Part shown: in pieces, positions 14,901-24,137 of the stretch
How positions within the stretch are numbered: the stretch's first letter is position 1
Layout: every line of letters starts with the position of its first letter
NCBI GenBank assembly: GCA_025656505.1
Contig: JAHXHR010000013.1
Span: forward strand, 1-45,105
Length of the DNA stretch: 45,105 nt
Direction: 5' to 3'
Source of the DNA: Candidatus Thiodiazotropha sp. (ex Epidulcina cf. delphinae)
GTDB lineage: Bacteria > Pseudomonadota > Gammaproteobacteria > Chromatiales > Chromatiaceae
The notes under the pieces: model-generated
Databases searched by the model: none
Seen by the model: only the letters and a program-made list of their open reading frames with translations
What the model was told of the DNA's origin: nothing
Program-made: the position numbers and the translations under genes

Positions 14901-17275
14901 TACGTGAAATCCACTTCGGCGCTGATCTCCGTAACCCGCAGCAACGGCGGACCCGCAGTTTGCCGTTTGACCACTATTTGCAGATTGTTGATGTCGGCAA
15001 GATCCAAGGGGCCGCCATCAGCGTCGGCCGTGAAGGTTTGAGAAATCATCTGATTGTAGTTTCCACTGGTATCCAGGGCCACTGAGCCGCTCCAGATTGT
15101 GGATGTTCCGGTCTTGTAGCCTACATCCACATTTGCCGAATAAGGCACGGCATTAGGCCAGGGACCAGCCAGATAGCGCGCCGAAATGTGAATAGTGACA
15201 GCCTGGATGGTTGTGCCCCCGAGGCCGACGGGATCGTCCATGCTTACGGTGAAAGTCTGTGACGGTGAGGTGCAGCAAAGCTTGACATAGCTGACATCGC
15301 CGTCGTTGCTGTCCAAAGCGCTGGCCCAGGTCGAACCGGTATTAGGCGCATACGCCCCTGCATTGACTACGTCGGAGGGATTCAGGCTCACGGACTGTCC
15401 CGCTCCGCCCGCTACCGTCGAGAAGGTCGTCTCGGTTGAAAAATCCGACCAGGCGCCAGTGCTGTTCTGATGACGTACCCGCCAATAGTAGGCGGTGGCA
15501 TTGTTCAGCGCCGCCACGACCTGGTGGCTGGTCAGATCGGCGCTTGCGCCACTGTCATAGACCGGCGTGGAGTAATCTCCCTGGGTGGTGGTAATCTGCC
15601 ACTGCGAAGCCTGGTGGAGATCTGCCGGATCCGGATCCGCATAAGCGCTGGAGGTCAGCAGGGGCGTTGCCTCTACCGATACCGCTCCATCGAGAGGAGT
15701 CAGGTTGGAGGGCGTATCCGGGGGGGTGCCGAACACAGGCGGCCGCGTGTAGATGGTCTGGTCATTGTGACACATATTACACACACCGTTCTTGGCCGGA
15801 TTACCCGGGCCGCCGCCAATGAAGCGGGTCTTGCCGCCGGTGCTGTCACCCAGCACCGGGTAGCTCCCCTCCGGTGTGTACTGGAAGTCCAGGGACGGCA
15901 CCTTGTCGGTGGTGCCGGGTGTGCTGATCAATTCACCATGCCGCACCATCACCGGAGACGGTGAACCGTGGACGTTATGGCAGGCCGGACAACTGATCCG
16001 GGACTCGGCCACGCCGTCGTAGTCCGAATCGTATTGCGGGGTGGTGGGACCGAACGGACCGTTGCGTCCATCGGTGTGCAGATCGTGCAGACTGGTCCAG
16101 GTTCCGCCAAGGTTGTTGCGGAAGTTGGTGGTGGCGCCCGCACCGGTAACCGGATCGCCGCCGTTGTAGAGGTTATTCTCGTCGTGGCAGGAGAAGCAGA
16201 GGGCGAACTCCTGGCTCTCCCGGAATCCCGGCGGAAAGACATGGCCGGCGCGAGGAATATGCATCGGATATTTGCCCCCGTAACCGCCGGCAATATTCTT
16301 CAACCGGTAGCCGTTCTGGTAACCGGCGCTGACGGGATCCCAAGTGAGATAGTCACCGTCAGCGGCGTATGTACGGGCGTCACCGTCGATATGCGCCATT
16401 CCGGCATCATGGCAATCCAGGCACTCCCTGCCGGCGCCCTTGCTCCCGGAGGAGGGATAAACTTCGCTGCCGGGCAGCCCGTGTCCGGTTTTGTAGAAGC
16501 CCCAACCGGCTCCATAGGGGGTCACCGCATCCTCGTCACCGGCGATATTGGGCGCGCTGACGTTGGCGATCAGCGAAGGCGCGTCATCGTGACAACCCAC
16601 GCACCACTTCTCCTTGCCCGCTTTCAGCAGATTATTCTCATAAACGCCTTCGGCCCAGTTACTCTTGGCGCCGATGATCGGATCAGCAATGCCGTCGTAG
16701 TCTCCCCCGGGGCTGTGGCAGCTATCGCAAACGGTGGTGTTTTGAAAATCGAAGCCGTCGGCAAAAATCGTCGGGTCGAACTGCAAAGGGTCGGCATGGC
16801 AGTCGCTACAAGCCAGATGCGGTCCCTTAGCGTCATGCACATGCGTCTTGTGCGCCTGAGCGAAAGGCGGCGCGAATTCTTTTCCGTGGTTATGGCAATC
16901 GGTGCATTTCCGGCCGTCGAAATGGTCGGTATTGTCGCTACCGTCGTTGAGATGGTGCTGATTCAGGGTATGGCACACCTCACACACGCCGTCGTAGACC
17001 ACATCGCCGTCGGCATAGGAATTGGACCCCGTTTTAGCCGTAAACACCACCGGCCTAGGTCCGCCGTTGGGCGTCTGGATCACTTCCCGGATGAGGTGAA
17101 GGTTCGAACCGCCGAAACTAAACAGATCATGGCAGACGAGGCAACTGTCGACATAATGATATCCAAAGGCGGCGGAGACCGTCACCGAAGGATAACCGCA
17201 TACCGTAAGAATGGCGATCAGCGCTAATGTCCAGGCGCCCCTCTTTGCATTTTTGATTTTGTTATATAATTGCAT
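14897..17275 (-). CDS. Secreted decaheme c-type cytochrome with fibronectin-like C-terminal half
   Basis: 792 residues. A signal peptide (about 1-36) precedes ten CxxCH heme sites between residues 45 and about 505: CLVCH, CEVCH, CTDCH, CSDCH, CDSCH, CVGCH, CLDCH, CFSCH, CPACH and CNMCH. Distal His ligands are frequent (NHGKE, AHKTH, LHDLH, NVHGS). Residues about 515-615 look like a fibronectin type III domain (TPSNLTPLDGA, AYYWRVRHQNSTGAWS). The rest is a beta-rich domain of unknown kind. A periplasmic or surface electron carrier is likely; the redox partner is unknown. No neighbouring porin or second cytochrome is present. The reading frame ends exactly in the inverted repeat of a miniature element, so the natural C-terminus may have been changed. 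Confidence 0.9.
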   Translation of the reverse strand: MQLYNKIKNAKRGAWTLALIAILTVCGYPSVTVSAAFGYHYVDSCLVCHDLFSFGGSNLHLIREVIQTPNGGPRPVVFTAKTGSNSYADGDVVYDGVCEVCHTLNQHHLNDGSDNTDHFDGRKCTDCHNHGKEFAPPFAQAHKTHVHDAKGPHLACSDCHADPLQFDPTIFADGFDFQNTTVCDSCHSPGGDYDGIADPIIGAKSNWAEGVYENNLLKAGKEKWCVGCHDDAPSLIANVSAPNIAGDEDAVTPYGAGWGFYKTGHGLPGSEVYPSSGSKGAGRECLDCHDAGMAHIDGDARTYAADGDYLTWDPVSAGYQNGYRLKNIAGGYGGKYPMHIPRAGHVFPPGFRESQEFALCFSCHDENNLYNGGDPVTGAGATTNFRNNLGGTWTSLHDLHTDGRNGPFGPTTPQYDSDYDGVAESRISCPACHNVHGSPSPVMVRHGELISTPGTTDKVPSLDFQYTPEGSYPVLGDSTGGKTRFIGGGPGNPAKNGVCNMCHNDQTIYTRPPVFGTPPDTPSNLTPLDGAVSVEATPLLTSSAYADPDPADLHQASQWQITTTQGDYSTPVYDSGASADLTSHQVVAALNNATAYYWRVRHQNSTGAWSDFSTETTFSTVAGGAGQSVSLNPSDVVNAGAYAPNTGSTWASALDSNDGDVSYVKLCCTSPSQTFTVSMDDPVGLGGTTIQAVTIHISARYLAGPWPNAVPYSANVDVGYKTGTSTIWSGSVALDTSGNYNQMISQTFTADADGGPLDLADINNLQIVVKRQTAGPPLLRVTEISAEVDFTY

Positions 17276-17662
17276 AGCCGATATTTCTCCTAATGCTGAT
17301 CTAAAAAACTACCGAATTCCTGAACATCAACACATCGCCGATAATGAAGTCATGAAACTGCCGGTGGCAAACGGAACATGATGGTTTCAGCAATGCGTGG
17401 CAACATGTCCTATGTGTAAATAGATAAAATCCGCCCTCATCCACTCCTGACTGAATTCTTAACAACGTAACAGCAGCCGACTGCCTATACCTCCCCTTGG
17501 GGCATTGTGGGTCTTCAATTTGCAAGCGTGATAACGAAGTATTAAGAGCACAATTCATACCATACTATAATTATGTGTATTTCATCTTATTGTTTATTAT
17601 GATTTATTTCTTAAAGGTGAGAGTAAGAGGAGGCTCTTAACCAAACAGTCCCTTGGCGCATG

Positions 17663-17770
17663 GTTACTGATCAGTAACACAAAAAATCCTCTATAGATAA
17701 ACAACCACATGATAATCAAGGTTTTTTACATTCCGCCCACCAAGTAGGCGGTTGGTTACAGTTCAGTAAC
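17663..17770. promoter_or_regulatory. Pair of operator-like palindromes between decaheme and globin genes
   Basis: GTTACTGATCAGTAAC (17663-17678) is a perfect 16-bp palindrome. GTTACAGTTCAGTAAC (17755-17770) is the same site with two central changes. Centres are 92 bp apart, close to nine helical turns. They lie in the 680-bp gap between divergent genes, where I see no convincing gene. A TetR/GntR-type dimer is plausible; the regulator is not assigned. Confidence 0.6.
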
Positions 17771-17959
17771 GCTCGTCCATACGGCGCCCGATTCTCCATG
17801 GAGTGAATTCCTCATCAGGACAAAGCCGCCCAGATCTTTGGCAGGATGTATCGTGGATCACGAAAAAAGAGTGAAGTAAGGCTCAAATTCCAACAGGCGT
17901 TTTGCTACCATTTCGTAGCGAGTATTGTCGAGGTGATGATCTTAGAGGACTTTAATAGT

Positions 17960-18325
17960 ATGAGTGATTTATACGAACGTTTGGGCGGTGAGCCCGCGCT
18001 GGATGCAGCAGTGGATATCTTTTACCGCAAGGTGCTGTCCGACGACCGTGTCAACGAGTTTTTCGATGGCGTGGACATGGAGCAACAAGCGGCTAAACAG
18101 AAGGGATTTCTCACCATGGTTTTTGGCGGGCCTCACAACTATACCGGCAAGGATATGCGTGAGGGACATAAACACCTGGTGTCCCGGGGACTTGATGATA
18201 CGCATGTGGATGTAATTATAGAGCTGTTGGGAGGCACCCTGAAAGAACTGAGTGTCGGCGATGCGGATATCGCCGAGGTCGCCGCTATCGCCGAGTCGGT
18301 GCGTGACGACGTGCTGGATCGCTGA
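17960..18325 (+). CDS. Group 1 truncated hemoglobin
   Basis: 121 residues from the ATG at 17960 (MSDLYERLGGEPALD). The in-frame extension to 17846 is not part of the globin fold. Markers: the LYERLGG start, VDIFYRKVLSDDRV, QKGFLTMVFGGP with a GG turn, and MREGHKHLV with the proximal heme His. Group 1 truncated globins bind O2 and NO, and several convert NO to nitrate. The stop overlaps the next start by one base (TGATG), so globin and reductase are co-translated as a two-part equivalent of flavohemoglobin. Two operator-like palindromes lie upstream. Confidence 0.9.
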   Translation: MSDLYERLGGEPALDAAVDIFYRKVLSDDRVNEFFDGVDMEQQAAKQKGFLTMVFGGPHNYTGKDMREGHKHLVSRGLDDTHVDVIIELLGGTLKELSVGDADIAEVAAIAESVRDDVLDR

Positions 18326-19311
18326 TGGCGGTGATCCGCTATGCGGGCCGCTCCTTCTCGGTGATGGAGGGGGAATCGGCCCTGGAAGCTCTGCTGGCTG
18401 CGGATGATGAGATTCCCAACCATTGCCGGTCGGGTGTCTGCCAGTCTTGCGTGATGCAATTGGTGGCCGGAAAGATCGACCCCCGTGCGCAAAAGGGATT
18501 GAAAGACAGTTGGCAGGCACAAGGACTGTTCCTTGCCTGCCAGTGCTATCCCGATCAGGATCTGGAGATTCGCCTGCCTGCCGCTGATCGGATGCGGGTA
18601 GGCTGCCTGGTAACGGGACACGACAAGCTTTCCGGGGGGATCGTGCGCCTGCGTCTGCGGCCGCAATCCCTATTCGATTACCACCCCGGCCAGTATGTCA
18701 CCCTTTGGCGAGACAGCGCACTCGGGCGTAACTACTCTCTGGCCAGTGTACCGCTTCTGGATGGAGACGAGCTGGAGTTCCATATTAAACGGTTCTCCAA
18801 CGGGCGCCTCAGCAGTTGGCTGTGCGATTGTGTGAATATAGGCGACCGAATCGAGCTTCAGGGACCGGGCGGCTATTGCTTCTACACCGGCGGAGATGCC
18901 GGACAAGACCTATTGCTGGCGGGTACCGGCACTGGACTCGCTCCCCTGTACGGCATACTACGCGATGCCCTGCAGCGAGGACACACCGGACAGATTCATC
19001 TCTACCACGGTGCCGTGAACGCAGACGGTCTCTACCTTCATGAAGCCCTTCAAGGGCTGGTGGCGACCCATCAAAATCTGCACTATCATCCCTGCGCACT
19101 CACCAAGTCACCCGGCCGATGCAATGACATTCGGGTGGAGGATCTCGATCAACTGCTCAGATGCGAGCGGAGCGGATTGCAGGGCTGGAAAGTCTATCTT
19201 TGCGGCCCGGACGAGTTCGTGAAAAAGCAGCGCCGGCATTGTTTTCTCGCGGGGGCGGGACTGAAGGATATCTATGCCGACGCCTTTATCGATTATTCCC
19301 AATCCTCATAA
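18325..19311 (+). CDS. NAD(P)H reductase with N-terminal [2Fe-2S] ferredoxin domain
   Basis: 328 residues. The N-terminal plant-type ferredoxin domain has Cys at HCRSGVCQSCVMQ and the fourth Cys in FLACQCYP. The FAD domain follows (about 95-195; GRNYSLAS, FHIKRFSNGRLSSWL), then the NAD domain (about 200-328; LLAGTGTGLAPLYGIL, KVYLCGPDEFVKKQRR, ending in an aromatic tail). This is the layout of oxygenase and nitric-oxide-dioxygenase reductases. One base overlaps the globin gene, so it very probably keeps the globin heme reduced. It could also feed another acceptor. Confidence 0.9.
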   Translation: MAVIRYAGRSFSVMEGESALEALLAADDEIPNHCRSGVCQSCVMQLVAGKIDPRAQKGLKDSWQAQGLFLACQCYPDQDLEIRLPAADRMRVGCLVTGHDKLSGGIVRLRLRPQSLFDYHPGQYVTLWRDSALGRNYSLASVPLLDGDELEFHIKRFSNGRLSSWLCDCVNIGDRIELQGPGGYCFYTGGDAGQDLLLAGTGTGLAPLYGILRDALQRGHTGQIHLYHGAVNADGLYLHEALQGLVATHQNLHYHPCALTKSPGRCNDIRVEDLDQLLRCERSGLQGWKVYLCGPDEFVKKQRRHCFLAGAGLKDIYADAFIDYSQSS

Positions 19312-19519
19312 ACCGCAATTCTTTTTTCTGAGCTAAAGACACCGAATCCTGCCGTTATTCTACGGACTTAATCCTTATCCATTAGATGTCCTTTTTCATT
19401 ATATGAAGAAATTCACGAAACAAGCATTTTCCTCATGTATTGAGTTTGACACGGAGATAAACCCTAACCCATACTCCTGCTGCGTCGATAATTTATTTAA
19501 AACTAAGGAGAAAATTGCT

Positions 19520-19918
19520 ATGTCATTAATAACCTGGACCGCGGAGCAGTTCGGTACAGATGTTGACTTCGCTGATGAAGAACACAAAACGTTGTTTGGT
19601 AAACTTAATAAGTTGCACGAATTGGCGACGGATGGTGCGGATCGCTCCGCCACAGGTGCTCAATTGGATGATTTAATTGCGTATGTTGTTGAACATTTCA
19701 CCCATGAAGAAAGCGAAATGCAGTCCAAGGGTTTCGATGGCTACGCGAGTCATAAATCCGAACATGATGCATTGGTCGGAACCGGCGCCGAATTGCAGAA
19801 AAAATTTCATGCGGGAGAAGCGGAAGTGACCGAGGAGTTCGGTCAATTGGTTAAAACTTGGCTGGAAAATCACATTCCAAAATTTGATATGGCTTACTCG
19901 GGTGCATTAAACGGTTAG
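19520..19918 (+). CDS. Bacteriohemerythrin, copy 1
   Basis: 132 residues from the ATG at 19520, preceded by AAGGAG; the open frame to 19403 is leader. Diiron ligands are visible: His in DEEHKTLFGKLNKLHE, HFTHEESEM (HxxxE), SHKSEHDALV (HxxxH) and ENHIPKFDMAY (HxxxxD). These non-heme proteins bind O2 reversibly and are used for O2 storage, delivery or sensing. It is a single-domain protein. It stands alone after the globin-reductase pair, which suggests a shared theme of O2/NO handling. A second, distinct copy is at 25192-25647. Confidence 0.93.
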   Translation: MSLITWTAEQFGTDVDFADEEHKTLFGKLNKLHELATDGADRSATGAQLDDLIAYVVEHFTHEESEMQSKGFDGYASHKSEHDALVGTGAELQKKFHAGEAEVTEEFGQLVKTWLENHIPKFDMAYSGALNG

Positions 19919-20077
19919 TCATTTGAAGTTTTGTCTGTTTGTCTTTGTTACGGATGCAGGTAGGTTATACCTAGCAGCGCTGGGTGAATGACAGAGACAT
20001 GGCTGACAAAGTTATCGGGTAGGAGGCGGGGTCGCCCCCGCCGTCCTATCACACCATCGGGCATGCTGGTGATAACC

Positions 20078-20563
20078 ATGGAAAGCCGCACCCTGCCGCC
20101 GTCGTTCTTCCCGCCGTTACAGGACACGGTTCTTCTCCTGCTTGTTATGCTGCTGCTTTTTCCGCTACGGGTCGAGGCGGGTGTCTACCAGTGGACAGAC
20201 GAGCAAGGTCGTGTGCATTTCAGTGACCGACCGGTGACCGGGGAGTCGACCGAGGTTAAGATCAAGGATCGGAGTCGGCCGTCGGTGCAGGACCGGCAGG
20301 ATCGGAAGCTGAAAATGAAACGCATGCTGGACGTTTATGAAGAGGATCGTGCGGCAAAAAAAGAGGCCGATCGGAAACAGGAAAAGGAGCGCAAGAAGCG
20401 CAAGAGGAACTGTCTGCACGCGAAAGACCGGTACGATTCTCATAGCCGCGCGACGGGCATCTATGACTTTGGCAAGGATGGTGATCGCCGTTATCTGAGT
20501 GACGGGGAGCGAACGCGCCATATGCAAAAGCTGAAGGCTGAGGTGGCGCGTTGGTGTAAGTGA
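20078..20563 (+). CDS. Secreted DUF4124-domain protein
   Basis: 161 residues from ATG 20078; upstream starts at 20063 and 19988 are possible. The hydrophobic signal segment DTVLLLLVMLLLFPLRVEAG is followed directly by the DUF4124 pattern GVYQWTDEQGRVHFSDRP. Then comes a very charged helical stretch (KKEADRKQEKERKKRKRN) and a C-terminal part with two Cys, at NCLHAKDRYD and ARWCK. DUF4124 proteins are envelope proteins of unknown function, common in gammaproteobacteria. It is followed by a strong terminator and convergent with the DsrC-like gene. Confidence 0.8.
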   Translation: MESRTLPPSFFPPLQDTVLLLLVMLLLFPLRVEAGVYQWTDEQGRVHFSDRPVTGESTEVKIKDRSRPSVQDRQDRKLKMKRMLDVYEEDRAAKKEADRKQEKERKKRKRNCLHAKDRYDSHSRATGIYDFGKDGDRRYLSDGERTRHMQKLKAEVARWCK

Positions 20564-20611
20564 GCCAGGCGGGTGTATTCGCGGTGATTAGCGGCAAAAA
20601 ATCAGCCGAAG

Positions 20612-20637
20612 AAAAAAGGGGGCGGAGCCCCCTCTTT
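20612..20637. terminator. Bidirectional terminator between convergent genes
   Basis: GGGGGC-GGA-GCCCCC stem with an A run on the left and TCTTT on the right, between the DUF4124 gene and the DsrC-like gene. Confidence 0.85.
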
Positions 20638-20664
20638 CCAAAAGAGTTTGTCATCTACCGTCGG

Positions 20665-21009
20665 TTAGTGAACGCTGCCGAATGAAAGATCCAGTGAATA
20701 GGGTGGTAACGGGATGCCGGCGATTTTGCACGCCTGCACCACCGGTCCCCTGGGAAAAAGGCTGTAGAGGTACTTCTTGCCGCCCTGTTCCTTGACCTGG
20801 GAAATCATCGCTTTCAGCACCAGTCTGGCGCTGCAGGTCGGGCCGTTCTCTTCACAATGATGCCGCAGGAAATGAATAATCTCCCAATGAGCATCCGTTA
20901 ATTGTATGTTCTCCTCGGCCGCCAGCTTAACGGCCTGCTCTTCCGTCCATTCGTCGAAGCCTTCCGGGGTGTTGCTGTTCTCAACAGCCATTGGGTTCAT
21001 TCGTGGCAT
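20665..21009 (-). CDS. DsrC/TusE-family protein lacking the C-terminal cysteine
   Basis: 114 residues with the DsrC fold markers: EEQAVKLAAEENIQLTDAHW, IIHFLRHH, and YLYSLFPRGPVVQACKIAG. DsrC proteins carry sulfur between two Cys of the mobile C-terminal arm: CysB in the GxxxxACKxAG segment and CysA as the penultimate residue. Here CysB is present but the arm continues IPLPPYSLDLSFGSVH and has no Cys at its end. TusE has the opposite pattern. It therefore cannot form the DsrC trisulfide and may be regulatory or a different sulfur acceptor. Another Cys pair (HCEENGPTCS) is present. The gene stands alone, not in a dsr or tus cluster. Confidence 0.85.
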   Translation of the reverse strand: MPRMNPMAVENSNTPEGFDEWTEEQAVKLAAEENIQLTDAHWEIIHFLRHHCEENGPTCSARLVLKAMISQVKEQGGKKYLYSLFPRGPVVQACKIAGIPLPPYSLDLSFGSVH

Positions 21010-21227
21010 GATCGATCTCCTGTGGTGACGGTCGTTGTCAGTGAATAGGAGTAATTTTTTTCAGTGATGGGTTTCGCTCATGCATTAAACCTAGATCAGA
21101 TCCACGCTAAAACCAAGAAAAATAATGAGTCTTTACGGGGTCGGCCTGAACGGTTCTGTCAAGGTGGCGACAAGGGGGGCGTTTTCAGCTACTATCGGGT
21201 AAATTTTTAATTGAAATTCCGTTGCTT

Positions 21228-23930
21228 ATGTCTACCCCTCCATTCATCCTGGTCGATGGTTCCTCCTACCTGTTTCGCGCCTACCATGCACTCCCTGAGC
21301 TTAGCAACTCTCAGGGGGAGCCTACGGGGGCGATTGTCGGGGTGCTGAATATGTTGCGTCGGCTCCTCAATGACTACCGACCCGACTATATCGCTGTGGT
21401 CTTTGATGCGCCCGGCGGTAGTTTTAGGAATGAGATCTACCCTGAATACAAGGCCAATCGTCCGCCGATGGCTGAGGATCTGCGTTGCCAGATCGAGCCG
21501 CTGCACGAGATTATCCGGGCCATGGGTCTTCCCCTGATTGTGGCGCCCGGCGTTGAGGCGGATGATGTTATCGGCACCCTGGCTAGGGAGGCCGCCGAGC
21601 AGGGATTGAAGACACTGATTTCAACCGGCGACAAGGACATGGCGCAACTGGTGAATGAGCAGGTGACCCTGATCAATACTATGTCCGAGACCGTGACCGA
21701 CGAGAAGGGGGTGGTAGAGAAATTCGGCGTCAGGCCGGATCAGATCATCGATTATCTGGCCTTGGTCGGGGATTCGGTGGACAACATCCCCGGGGTGCCG
21801 AAGTGCGGACCGAAGACCGCTGCCAAGTGGTTGGCGGCCTATGGCAATCTCGATAACCTGATGGCCCATGCCGATGAGATCGGCGGTAAAATCGGCGAAA
21901 GCCTGCGTGCCGGCCTCGAGTTGCTCCCGCTTTCCCGGGAATTGGCTACCATCAAACTCGATGTCCCTTTGGATCAGGGGCCTGTCGACTATCGCCAGGG
22001 CGATCAGAATATTCCGTTGTTGCGCGAGCATTTCCAACGCATGGAATCGAATCGGCTGTTGGCGAGCCTGGAGGAGACCGAGGAGGCTCGAACGGATAGC
22101 GATCCCTCCGCGCAATGGGTGGCGAATTATCAAACCCTGCTGACGGAACAGGCCTTTACCCATTGGCTGAGGCGACTTGAAGCGAGCGATCTGTTCGCCT
22201 TCGATACCGAGACCACCAGTCTGGACTATATGTCGGCTGAGCTGGTTGGGGTGTCGTTCGCCGTGGAGCCCGGTGAGGCGGCTTACGTGCCGGTCGCCCA
22301 TGACTACCCCGGTGCGCCGGAGCAGTTGTCGAGGGAGTGGGTGCTGACCCGGCTCAAGCCCCTGTTGGAGGATCCGAATCGAAACAAGGTAGGGCAGAAT
22401 CTGAAATATGATATTAGCGTGCTGGCGGGTTATGGCATTGAAATGCGGGGGATCGCCTATGACACCATGCTGGAATCCTATGTGCTCGACTCCACGGCCA
22501 CCCGTCATGACATGGACTCCTTGGCGGAGAAGTATCTGCGACACACCACGATCCATTTCGAGGATATCGCCGGGAAGGGCAAGCAGCAGCTTACTTTCAA
22601 CCAGGTCGATCTCGAGCAAGCCGCTCCCTATGCTGCGGAGGATGCCGATATCACCTTGCGCCTGCATCATGCACTCTGGCCGAAACTTGAAACTGAACAG
22701 TTACCGGCAAGGTTGCTGAGGGAGCTTGAGATAGCCCTGGTCCCGGTGCTGTCGCATATGGAACGAAACGGCGTGCGTGTCGACAGTGAAATGCTCAAAC
22801 AACAGAGTGACGAATTTGCCAAAAACATGCACCAACTGGAGCAACAGGCCTACGCCATTGCCGGCCACAACTTCAACCTGGGCTCGCCCAAGCAGATCGG
22901 CGAGGTATTTTTCAATGAACTGCAACTCCCGGTGATCGCAAAAACCCCGAAGGGAGCCCCGTCAACGGCGGAATCCGTGCTGGTGGAGTTGGCCGAACGG
23001 GGGCATGCGTTGCCGGCGGTGATCCTCGAACATCGAGGACTGTCGAAATTGAAGTCGACCTATACCGATAAACTCCCGGAGATGGTCAATTCCAAGACCG
23101 GACGGGTGCATACCTCCTACCATCAGGCCGTTGCCGCGACCGGCCGGCTCTCTTCGTCCGATCCTAATCTGCAGAATATTCCGGTGCGTAGCGAGGCGGG
23201 GCGGCGTATCAGACAGGCCTTCGTCCCTGAGCCGGGCTGGAAGATGCTGGCCGGCGACTATTCACAGATCGAATTGCGGATCATGGCGCACCTCTCCGGG
23301 GATGAGAGGCTGTTGCAGGCCTTCTCCGAAGGCCGGGATATACACAGCGCCACTGCCGCTGAAGTGTTCGGGGCTCCATTGGAAAGTGTCACGGCGGAGC
23401 AGCGACGCTCTGCCAAGGCGATAAATTTCGGTCTGATCTACGGCATGTCGGCGTTCGGACTCGCCCGGCAGCTAGGGATAGAGAGAAAAGCCGCTCAGGC
23501 GTATATGGAGTTCTATTTCGAGCGCTATCCGGGCGTGGCGGCGTTCATGGACCGGATCCGCGAGCAGGCCCGCCGGCAAGGCTATGTGGAGACCCTGTTC
23601 GGTCGCCGTCTCTATCTGCCCGATATCAATGCCCGCAATCACCAGCGCCGGACAGCCGCGGAGCGGACGGCCATCAATGCTCCCATGCAGGGTACGGCGG
23701 CGGATATCATCAAACGCGCGATGCTGGCGGTGGATGGCTGGATCGAGCAGGAGAACCCCCCCGTTCGTCTACTGATGCAAGTCCATGATGAACTGGTGCT
23801 CGAGGTGGGGCAGGCGTATGTCGCTACCGCCTCGAGGATAGTGCAAAACCATATGCAGGAGGCGGCAAAGTTGGCGGTGCCGCTGCTGGTGGAGGTGGGC
23901 GTGGGCGACAATTGGGATCAGGCTCACTGA
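21228..23930 (+). CDS. polA: DNA polymerase I
   Basis: 900 residues from the ATG at 21228; a TTG two codons earlier is less likely. The 5'-nuclease domain (1-about 290) has ILVDGSSYLFRAYHA, VEADDVIGTLAREA and STGDKDMAQL. The proofreading domain (about 300-500) keeps its metal ligands (FAFDTETTSLD, GQNLKYDISVL, YAAEDADITLRLH), so it should be active. The polymerase domain has motif A AGDYSQIELRIMAH, motif B RRSAKAINFGLIYGMSAFG and motif C MQVHDELVLEV. It acts in Okazaki-fragment processing and repair. Length is normal and it is closely similar to E. coli PolA throughout. It ends at a strong terminator. Confidence 0.98.
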   Translation: MSTPPFILVDGSSYLFRAYHALPELSNSQGEPTGAIVGVLNMLRRLLNDYRPDYIAVVFDAPGGSFRNEIYPEYKANRPPMAEDLRCQIEPLHEIIRAMGLPLIVAPGVEADDVIGTLAREAAEQGLKTLISTGDKDMAQLVNEQVTLINTMSETVTDEKGVVEKFGVRPDQIIDYLALVGDSVDNIPGVPKCGPKTAAKWLAAYGNLDNLMAHADEIGGKIGESLRAGLELLPLSRELATIKLDVPLDQGPVDYRQGDQNIPLLREHFQRMESNRLLASLEETEEARTDSDPSAQWVANYQTLLTEQAFTHWLRRLEASDLFAFDTETTSLDYMSAELVGVSFAVEPGEAAYVPVAHDYPGAPEQLSREWVLTRLKPLLEDPNRNKVGQNLKYDISVLAGYGIEMRGIAYDTMLESYVLDSTATRHDMDSLAEKYLRHTTIHFEDIAGKGKQQLTFNQVDLEQAAPYAAEDADITLRLHHALWPKLETEQLPARLLRELEIALVPVLSHMERNGVRVDSEMLKQQSDEFAKNMHQLEQQAYAIAGHNFNLGSPKQIGEVFFNELQLPVIAKTPKGAPSTAESVLVELAERGHALPAVILEHRGLSKLKSTYTDKLPEMVNSKTGRVHTSYHQAVAATGRLSSSDPNLQNIPVRSEAGRRIRQAFVPEPGWKMLAGDYSQIELRIMAHLSGDERLLQAFSEGRDIHSATAAEVFGAPLESVTAEQRRSAKAINFGLIYGMSAFGLARQLGIERKAAQAYMEFYFERYPGVAAFMDRIREQARRQGYVETLFGRRLYLPDINARNHQRRTAAERTAINAPMQGTAADIIKRAMLAVDGWIEQENPPVRLLMQVHDELVLEVGQAYVATASRIVQNHMQEAAKLAVPLLVEVGVGDNWDQAH

Positions 23931-24036
23931 ACTTTCTTCGTTTCCCCTAGTCTATCTATCTGTAAGTCGTACGGCACGGGTCGCTTTTCCTCCCTTTGCG
24001 ACCCGCCCTTCCCGGATACCCCAACCGGGAAGATCC

Positions 24037-24081
24037 GGCCCCATCAGTCTCTCCCCTTAGACTGATGGGGCCTTCTTTTTT
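24037..24081 (+). terminator. polA terminator
   Basis: A perfect 14-bp stem, GGCCCCATCAGTCT / AGACTGATGGGGCC, with an 8-nt loop, followed by TTCTTTTTT. Confidence 0.93.
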
Positions 24082-24137
24082 GGCGAGAATAAAGCAAAAT
24101 ACAACTATCTCGTCTAAAAGATTTAAGCATGATTTAT

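Noticed and set aside
15968-17227. Plus-strand frame of 419 codons opposite the decaheme gene
   Set aside because: It is the complement of ten CxxCH motifs and repetitive coding; the minus strand is clearly the real gene.
17301-17558. Minus-strand 85-codon frame with one CSVCH motif upstream of the decaheme gene
   Set aside because: A single heme motif without a signal peptide, no ribosome site, and it lies in an AT-rich promoter region; most likely chance.
17641-17780. FNR or NorR site in the globin promoter
   Set aside because: The palindromes do not match TTGAT-N4-ATCAA, and I cannot confirm a NorR consensus; the regulator is left open.
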